Source: Salipiger bermudensis (GTDB lineage Bacteria; Pseudomonadota; Alphaproteobacteria; Rhodobacterales; Rhodobacteraceae). Taken from it: a stretch of DNA of 64,000 nt. Positions 59,200 to 64,000 of this stretch are shown piece by piece. The translations under genes and the position numbers were made by a program. The notes under the pieces were generated by a model, which saw only the letters and a list, made by a program, of their open reading frames with translations, did no database searches and had not been told where the DNA came from. The stretch spans positions 186,001 to 250,000 of the forward strand of contig NZ_JAHVIA010000004.1 in the NCBI RefSeq assembly GCF_019801965.1, written 5' to 3'. How positions within the stretch are numbered: the stretch's first letter is position 1; every line of letters starts with the position of its first letter.

Positions 59200-60465
59200 T
59201 CAGGGCCTCTCCGCCTCCTCCTGTTCGCCCTCGGCCTGCTCGACGGCCCAACTGGTGGCCGCCTCGATGGCCACCGGCGAGGTGGTCGGCAGCACGGTGA
59301 GGTAGCTGTCGCTATCCTCGACCAGCGGCGCCGGGCGCTGGGTCATCCGGTAGAGCGCGAAGAGGGCGATGCCGGCGAAGGTCACGGTCAGCACCAGCCA
59401 GAAGCCATGCGGGCCGAGCGCCTGCATGGCCCAGCCGCTGAGCAGCGGCCCCGCGATGGCCCCGAGCCCGAAGATGAACACGAGGCCGCCCGAGGCGGCG
59501 GGCATGTCGTCGGCGGGCAGATCGTCGTTGGTATAGGCGAGAAACAGCGAGTAGAGCGGCGTGGTGACGCCGCCGGCGAGGAAGGCGGCAACGAGCAGCA
59601 GCTCGGGATGCGCCTCGGTCATCAGCCCGAGCGCGCAGGCCGCTGCGCCGATGACGGCGGCGCCGAGGATCAGCTTGCGCCGGTCCATGACGTCGGAGAG
59701 CCAGCCGATCGGGTATTGCAGGAACAGCGCCCCGGCGAAGAGCGTCGCGACGAAGAGGGCGATCTGCGACGCCGAGAGGCCGATCTGGGTGCCAAACACC
59801 GCCCCCATTCCCGATTGCGTGGCGTAGATGCTGCCGAGGAAGAAGGTGCCCACGGTGCTGAGCGGCGCCAGTCCGAAGAGCTGCCGCAGCGACATCGGCC
59901 GCGCCACGCTGACCGCCGGGGTCGGGGTGACCGAGAGCAGGATCGGCCCGAAGGACAGCGAGACCAGGATCGAGGCGACGATGAACAGCGCCGAGGTGGC
60001 GGCGTCCCCGAAGGTCAGCAGGTATTGCGCGCCGATGACGCCGAGGGTCTGGGCGATCATGTAGGCGGAGAGGATCTTGCCGCGGGTGTCGTTGGTGGCG
60101 GCGTGGTTGAGCCAGCTCTCGGCGGCGACGTAGACGCCGGACATGCAAAAGCCGATGATCAGCCGCAGCGGCGTCCAGGCCCAGGTCTCGGTGACCAGCG
60201 GGAAGGCGATGAGGCCGGCGGACATGAAGCTGCCGAGCGCGGCGAAGACCCGGACATGGCCGACGCGGCGGATCAGGACCGGCGTCACCCGGGCGCCGGA
60301 GAGGAAACCGATATAGTAGCCGGAAGTGATGATCGCGAGGGCGCCGGCGGAGAAGCCCTCGATATCGCCGCGCAGGCCGATCAGGGTGAACTGCATGCCG
60401 TTGCCGAGCATGATCAGGAGGGTGCCGAGCAGGAGCGCCCAGACGCTGCCAAGGACGGAAATCAT
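59200..60465 (-). CDS. MFS transporter (YcaD-like)
   Basis: The 421-residue, 12-segment major facilitator protein has signatures of the YcaD/YfkF-like group: MLGNGMQFTLIGLRGDIEGFS, GARVTPVLIRRVGHVRVFAAL (loop 2-3), GVYVAAESWLNHAATNDTRGK, and QYPIGWLSDVMDRRKLILG in the second half. The C-terminus is acidic and cytoplasmic. The substrate is not known. ATG 60465 (MISVLGSVW) is chosen because it starts the first helix; the longer frame reads into the repeat region. It lies in the hisA-hisH interval on the same strand. Confidence 0.85.
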   Translation of the reverse strand: MISVLGSVWALLLGTLLIMLGNGMQFTLIGLRGDIEGFSAGALAIITSGYYIGFLSGARVTPVLIRRVGHVRVFAALGSFMSAGLIAFPLVTETWAWTPLRLIIGFCMSGVYVAAESWLNHAATNDTRGKILSAYMIAQTLGVIGAQYLLTFGDAATSALFIVASILVSLSFGPILLSVTPTPAVSVARPMSLRQLFGLAPLSTVGTFFLGSIYATQSGMGAVFGTQIGLSASQIALFVATLFAGALFLQYPIGWLSDVMDRRKLILGAAVIGAAACALGLMTEAHPELLLVAAFLAGGVTTPLYSLFLAYTNDDLPADDMPAASGGLVFIFGLGAIAGPLLSGWAMQALGPHGFWLVLTVTFAGIALFALYRMTQRPAPLVEDSDSYLTVLPTTSPVAIEAATSWAVEQAEGEQEEAERP

Positions 60466-60803
60466 GCGGGGCCTCTCGAGTCGCGCGTTGGGATTTCCGA
60501 TCCTGTTGCACGAAGCGCGGCACCTTGGCGAGCGCCGCCGCGTCATCCTCCATGCACTCCGCGACATTGCACAAGGATGCGGCAGTCCGGCGCGGCGCCA
60601 TGACCGTCGCCCGGCCCGCTCGGCAAACGGGAGAAAGGGGCGCTGCCCCCTCTTGGCGCCGTGCGCCAATTCACACCCGAGGTATTTTTGAACCAGAGAA
60701 GGGTAGGGCGCGGCGTCCTTGGCTTCTCTTCGTCAAAAATACTCCCGCCGGAGGCGTCCGGGCGTGCCGCGAGAGCTGCCGCCGGGACAGCCTTGTGCGG
60801 GCG
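60466..60803. other. 338-nt intergenic region holding repeat copy D
   Basis: No gene. The MFS-proximal 170 nt show no clear feature beyond GC-rich DNA; then the repeat element (annotated separately); then about 50 nt to the hisH end. Open frames crossing it are translated repeat. Confidence 0.7.
60637..60755 (+). repeat. Intergenic palindromic repeat, copy D, with inverted second half
   Basis: The modules are GGGGCGCTGCCCC (60637-60649), TTGGCGC / GCGCCAA (60653-60669, loop CGT), the block CCCGAGGTATTTTTGAACC, AGAGAAG, and an inverted relative ending ACTCCCGCCGGAGG. It is closely similar to copy C (20503-20622) except that the inner stem is imperfect after AGAGAAG / CTTCTCT. It lies downstream of hisH, where it may end the transcript. 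Confidence 0.85.
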
Positions 60804-61439
60804 TCAGGGGCGCCAGGCGAGGAAGTTGGCGATCATGCGCAGGCCGGTGGCGGCGCTTTTCTCCGGGTGGAACTGCAGGCCGATCACCGTCTCGTGGGCG
60901 ACGATGGCGGTGACGTCGCCGCCGTAATCGACATGCGCCACGCGCTGGGAGGCATCGCTCATGTCCATCTGGTAGGAATGCACGAAATAGGCGTGATCAC
61001 CGGTCGAGACGCCCTCGAGCACCGGGTGGGGGTGGTCGATCACCAGATCGTTCCAGCCCATGTGCGGGACCTTGAGCGAGGCGTCGGAGGGCGCGATGCG
61101 CGCGACTTCGCCGTCGATCCAGCCGAGCCCGAGGGTCTCCTCGTATTCGTGCCCCTTGCGGGCCAGAAGCTGCATGCCGACGCAGATCCCAAGGAACGGC
61201 ACGGCTCGGCGCTCGACCGCCTCGACCATCGCCTCGAAGCAGCCCGAGCGTCGCAGCGCCGCGGCGCAGGCCGGGAAGGCGCCGTCGCCCGGCAGCACGA
61301 TGCGGTCGGCATTGGCCACGGTCTCTGGATCGGTGGTCACCACCACCTCGCCGGCGCCGGTCTCGGAGGCCATGCGCTGGAACGCCTTCTCGGCCGAGTG
61401 CAGGTTGCCGCTTTCATAATCGATGATTGCCGTCAGCAT
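60804..61439 (-). CDS. hisH: Imidazole glycerol phosphate synthase, glutaminase subunit
   Basis: Class I glutamine amidotransferase giving ammonia to HisF in histidine (and AICAR) formation. It has 211 residues. Nucleophile Cys is in PFLGICVGMQLLA (near residue 85), and the His-Glu pair in IGLQFHPEKSAATG near the C-terminus. The opening IIDYESGNLHSAEKAF (usual form DYGxGN) is present, with E for G. ATG 61439 is chosen. fabI lies 60 nt upstream on the same strand, an unusual neighbour. hisF and hisB are not in this window. Confidence 0.95.
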   Translation of the reverse strand: MLTAIIDYESGNLHSAEKAFQRMASETGAGEVVVTTDPETVANADRIVLPGDGAFPACAAALRRSGCFEAMVEAVERRAVPFLGICVGMQLLARKGHEYEETLGLGWIDGEVARIAPSDASLKVPHMGWNDLVIDHPHPVLEGVSTGDHAYFVHSYQMDMSDASQRVAHVDYGGDVTAIVAHETVIGLQFHPEKSAATGLRMIANFLAWRP

Positions 61440-61499
61440 CGCGTGCGGTCCTTTCCGGTCAGAGGGCGGGGAGGGCGGGCGCGGGGGCGCCCTGCCGGC

Positions 61500-62291
61500 T
61501 CAGAGGAAATCGTATTGCGGCATGCCCAGCACGTGGTAGCCGCCATCGACACGGATGATCTCGCCGGTGGTACAGGCGCCGGCATCGGAGACCAGGTAGA
61601 CCGCCGTGCCGCCCACCGCCTCGAGCGTCGCGTTGGAGCGCAGCGGCGTGTTCTGCTCGGTGAACTTGTAGGTCTTGCGGGCGCCGCCGATGGCCGCGCC
61701 GGCCAGCGTCTTCATCGGGCCGGGCGAGATCGCGTTGACCCGGATGCCTTCGGGGCCGAGATCGTTGGCGAGGTAGCGGGTCGCCGATTCGAGCGCCGCC
61801 TTGGCGACCCCCATGACGTTGTAATTCGGGAACACCCGTTGGCTGCCGTCATAGGTCAGCGTGAGCAGCGTCCCGCCGTTCTCGACCATCAGCGGGTGGG
61901 CGCGGCGCGCCACCTCGATGAAGCTGTAGCAGGAGATATCGAGCGAGTTGCGGAAGTTGCTGCGGGAGGTGTTGAGAATGCGGCCCGTGAGCTCCGACTT
62001 GTCGGAGAACGCGATGGCGTGGACCACGAAATCGATCGTCGGCCAGCGCGCCGCCAGGGTCTCGAAGCCGGCGTCGAGCGAGGCGTCGTCGGTCACGTCG
62101 ACATCGACCATCAGGTCGCTGCCGACGCTTTCCGCCAGCGGCTGCAGGCGCTTGCCGAAGGCTTCGCCCTGATAGGTGAAGGCCAGCTCGGCGCCGGCCT
62201 CGTGCAGGGCGCGCGCGATGCCCCACGCGATGGAGCGGTCATTCGCCACCCCCATGACCAGCCCGCGCTTGCCCTTCAGAAGCTCCGACAT
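61500..62291 (-). CDS. fabI: Enoyl-ACP reductase (NADH)
   Basis: Last step of each fatty-acid elongation round: reduces trans-2-enoyl-ACP. The 263-residue SDR has N-terminal LLKGKRGLVMGVANDRSIAWGIA (the FabI form of the Gly-rich motif). The catalytic pair Tyr-x6-Lys is in FPNYNVMGVAKAALES near residues 155-165, with ISPGPMKTLAGAAIGG as the substrate loop. This is the triclosan-target type. ATG 62291 is chosen. It is 30 nt downstream of fabB, forming a fabB-fabI unit. Confidence 0.97.
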   Translation of the reverse strand: MSELLKGKRGLVMGVANDRSIAWGIARALHEAGAELAFTYQGEAFGKRLQPLAESVGSDLMVDVDVTDDASLDAGFETLAARWPTIDFVVHAIAFSDKSELTGRILNTSRSNFRNSLDISCYSFIEVARRAHPLMVENGGTLLTLTYDGSQRVFPNYNVMGVAKAALESATRYLANDLGPEGIRVNAISPGPMKTLAGAAIGGARKTYKFTEQNTPLRSNATLEAVGGTAVYLVSDAGACTTGEIIRVDGGYHVLGMPQYDFL

Positions 62292-62321
62292 GTTCTGTAA
62301 TCCGCTGTTATTTTTGTAAGA

Positions 62322-63551
62322 TCAGTCACTGTAGCGGCTCAGCAGCATCGAGCCGTTGGTGCCGCCGAACCCGAAGGAATTGGTCATCACCGTGTCGAGC
62401 CCGGCATTGTCGACGCGGGCGGTGGCGATCTCGGCCGGCTTCAGCGCCGGGTCGAGCTCGTCCACGTTGATCGAGGGGATGATGAAATCGTGCTCGAGCG
62501 CCAGCAGGCAGTAGATCGCCTCCTGTGCGCCGGTGGCGCCCTGGCTGTGGCCGGTCATCGACTTGGTCGAGGAGACCGGCGGGGTCTGGCCGTCGCCGAA
62601 GACCCGGCGCACCGCCTCGATTTCGCCGACATCGCCGACCGGGGTCGAGGTGCCGTGAGCGTTGATGTAGCCGACCTTGCGATCCTCGGGCAGGGTCGAG
62701 AGCGCGAGGCGCATGGCGCGCTCGCCCCCCTCGCCGGAGGGCGCGACCATGTCATGGCCGTCGGAGGTCGCGGCGAAGCCGGTGACCTCGGCGTAGATCT
62801 TGGCGCCGCGGGCCTTGGCGTGCTCGAGTTCCTCGAGCACGAGGATGCCGCCGCCGCCGGAGATCACGAATCCGTCGCGGCCGGCATCGAAGGCGCGCGA
62901 GGCCTTCTCGGGGGTGTCGTTGTACTTCGACGACATCGCGCCCATGGCGTCGAACAGGCAGGACAACGTCCAGTCGAGCTCTTCGCCGCCGCCGGCGAAC
63001 ATCACGTCCTGCTTGCCCATCATGATCTGCTCTGCGGCGTTGCCGATGCAGTGCAGCGAGGTCGAGCAGGCGGAGGTGATCGAGTAGTTGATGCCCTTGA
63101 TCTTGAACGCGGTCGACAGGTTCGCGCTCACCGTGGAGCACATCGCCTTGGGCACCGCGAAGGGGCCCACGCGCTTGGTGCCGCCGGTCTTCAGAACGGT
63201 CTGGTGCGCGGTCAGCAGCGCCGAGGTCGACGGTCCGCCGGAGCCGGCGATCAGGCCGGTGCGCGGGTTGACCACGTCGGCCTCCTCGAGCCCGGCATCG
63301 GCGATGGCCTGTTGCATGGCGATGTGGGCATAGGCCGCACCGGGGCCCATGAAGCGCAGGGTGCGCTTGTCCACGTGCTCCGACACGTCGAGATCCACGG
63401 CCCCGGCGATCTGGCTGCGGAAGCCGTGTTCCTTCATCTGTTCGTTGGCAGTGATGCCGGAGCGGCCTGCCTTCAGCGAGGCGAGAACTTCTTCGGCGTT
63501 GGTGCCAATGGACGATACGATGCCCAGTCCGGTGACGACGACGCGACGCAT
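62322..63551 (-). CDS. fabB: Beta-ketoacyl-ACP synthase I
   Basis: Condensing enzyme for chain elongation, also needed to extend the cis-unsaturated precursor made by FabA. It has 409 residues. Catalytic Cys is in [15 protein letters not shown] near 165, the His pair in [13 protein letters not shown] and [15 protein letters not shown], and the C-terminal Gly-rich loop is [15 protein letters not shown] 63551 ([12 protein letters not shown]) follows GGGAGG; the longer frame adds unrelated residues. fabA, its usual partner, is not seen immediately upstream. fabI follows. Confidence 0.97.
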   Translation of the reverse strand: MRRVVVTGLGIVSSIGTNAEEVLASLKAGRSGITANEQMKEHGFRSQIAGAVDLDVSEHVDKRTLRFMGPGAAYAHIAMQQAIADAGLEEADVVNPRTGLIAGSGGPSTSALLTAHQTVLKTGGTKRVGPFAVPKAMCSTVSANLSTAFKIKGINYSITSACSTSLHCIGNAAEQIMMGKQDVMFAGGGEELDWTLSCLFDAMGAMSSKYNDTPEKASRAFDAGRDGFVISGGGGILVLEELEHAKARGAKIYAEVTGFAATSDGHDMVAPSGEGGERAMRLALSTLPEDRKVGYINAHGTSTPVGDVGEIEAVRRVFGDGQTPPVSSTKSMTGHSQGATGAQEAIYCLLALEHDFIIPSINVDELDPALKPAEIATARVDNAGLDTVMTNSFGFGGTNGSMLLSRYSD

Positions 63552-63644
63552 GTTGCCTCCCATGAGTTTGTTGGGGGCTATGTAGGGCATGGGGCAGGGG
63601 GGACGCAAGCAGGGGATTGCCTCTGCGGAACCGTCGTGGAGGCT

Positions 63645-64000
63645 TCAGCGCAAGGCGCGCCGGCGGCTGAGCGGCGCGCTTTCGACGGCCACGCGCTGCA
63701 CGTATTTCAGGTGACCGATGGCGCGCAGGAAGTCCTGGTGATCGCTGCGCTGCTCGAGATAGTCGGACAGGCGCAGCAGGTCGACCGGCTGGCGCACCAC
63801 CAGCGCCTTGATGCGCTCGACCGCGTCATCGACCGTGTAGTGCCGGACGATATGGGCGGCGGTCTGGGTGGGGGTGAGGAGGTAGTAGTCCTGCGCCCGG
63901 CGCGGCGTGTCGCGCACCGCGTCGAAGGGCGAGGCGCCGAGGGCGCGGAACCTCGGGATATGGATGCGGGTGTCGAGCGCGGGGTTGTCGAGGGTCGAGC
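63645..64000 (-). CDS. Partial protein of unknown function, cut by window edge
   Basis: The frame stays open to the last base, so the 5' end is outside the window; at least 117 residues are visible. There is no known domain. Visible motifs: LDTRIHIPRFRALG, DYYLLTPTQTAAHIVRHYTVDDAVERIKALVV and a basic end (LSRRRALR). A GTG at 63917 could start a 90-residue product, but the frame reads sensibly above it (SPFDAVRDTPRRA). It lies 93 nt upstream of fabB on the same strand. Not FabA by motif. Confidence 0.55.
   Translation of the reverse strand, partial: STLDNPALDTRIHIPRFRALGASPFDAVRDTPRRAQDYYLLTPTQTAAHIVRHYTVDDAVERIKALVVRQPVDLLRLSDYLEQRSDHQDFLRAIGHLKYVQRVAVESAPLSRRRALR

Noticed and set aside
63645-64000. 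fabA upstream of fabB
   Set aside because: Expected by gene order but the visible protein lacks the FabA hot-dog motifs and its text does not match.

Overview
The window is a 64 kb stretch of high-GC chromosomal DNA from an alphaproteobacterium, almost certainly a marine-type Rhodobacteraceae (Roseobacter group). Evidence: strong GC3 codon use; the neighbourhood glyQ / small membrane protein / DUF1206 / glyS / PPDK-like; an aa3-type ctaD with an FNR-type box; and a propionyl-CoA block pccB - six small genes - pccA - three genes - methylmalonyl-CoA mutase, a layout I remember from Ruegeria-like genomes. I cannot name the genus. There are no phage genes, insertion sequences, CRISPR arrays or rRNA genes; the DNA looks like core chromosome.

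Layout. 0.1-4.2 kb (minus): glmM, folP, folB and a SleB-type cell-wall hydrolase. 4.4-12.1 kb (minus): PPDK-like enzyme, glyS, DUF1206 protein, two intergenic repeats, a small anchored protein, glyQ. 12.3-17.1 kb (plus): a secreted trypsin-fold protein lacking all three catalytic residues, lrgA-lrgB, a GntP permease and a 64-aa ORF. 17.1-22.2 kb: ilvC, two overlapping Lrp/AsnC regulators, a class-V aminotransferase, a UbiH-type hydroxylase. 22.3-28.9 kb: HAD nucleotidase, GntR/FCD regulator, a GspE_N-glycosyltransferase fusion, carA, YqeY, a second glycosyltransferase, DUF2244. 29-33.4 kb: metallophosphoesterase, ctaD with its FNR box, DUF1127, GNAT, lipB. 33.6-41 kb: secreted peptidoglycan-binding protein, tRNA-Leu(GAG), alpha/beta hydrolase, and a GtrA / DPMS-like / GT-C trio that may form a glycosylation system. 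41-43.5 kb: M24 peptidase and Bcr/CflA transporter. 43.6-54.8 kb: propionyl-CoA assimilation. 54.8-57.9 kb: VOC protein, GNAT, TerB-DnaJ protein, EEP-family hydrolase. 57.9-64 kb: hisA, DUF2147, MFS transporter, hisH, fabI, fabB and a gene cut by the window edge.

How the genes work together: pccBA and the mutase carry propionyl-CoA through methylmalonyl-CoA to succinyl-CoA (the epimerase is not here). FabB and FabI serve fatty-acid synthesis; folP and folB serve folate; carA, ilvC, hisA and hisH serve pyrimidine, branched-chain and histidine synthesis.

Most unusual: four intergenic repeats sharing a GC palindrome, a second palindrome whose two arms change together between copies, and a conserved block containing a GTATTTT-type core; three genes (lrgA, gntP, a glycosyltransferase) whose Shine-Dalgarno lies inside a strong hairpin; the catalytically dead trypsin-fold protein; and the island of six small, mostly lipoprotein or secreted genes between pccB and pccA, one with an Asn/Gln-rich tail.
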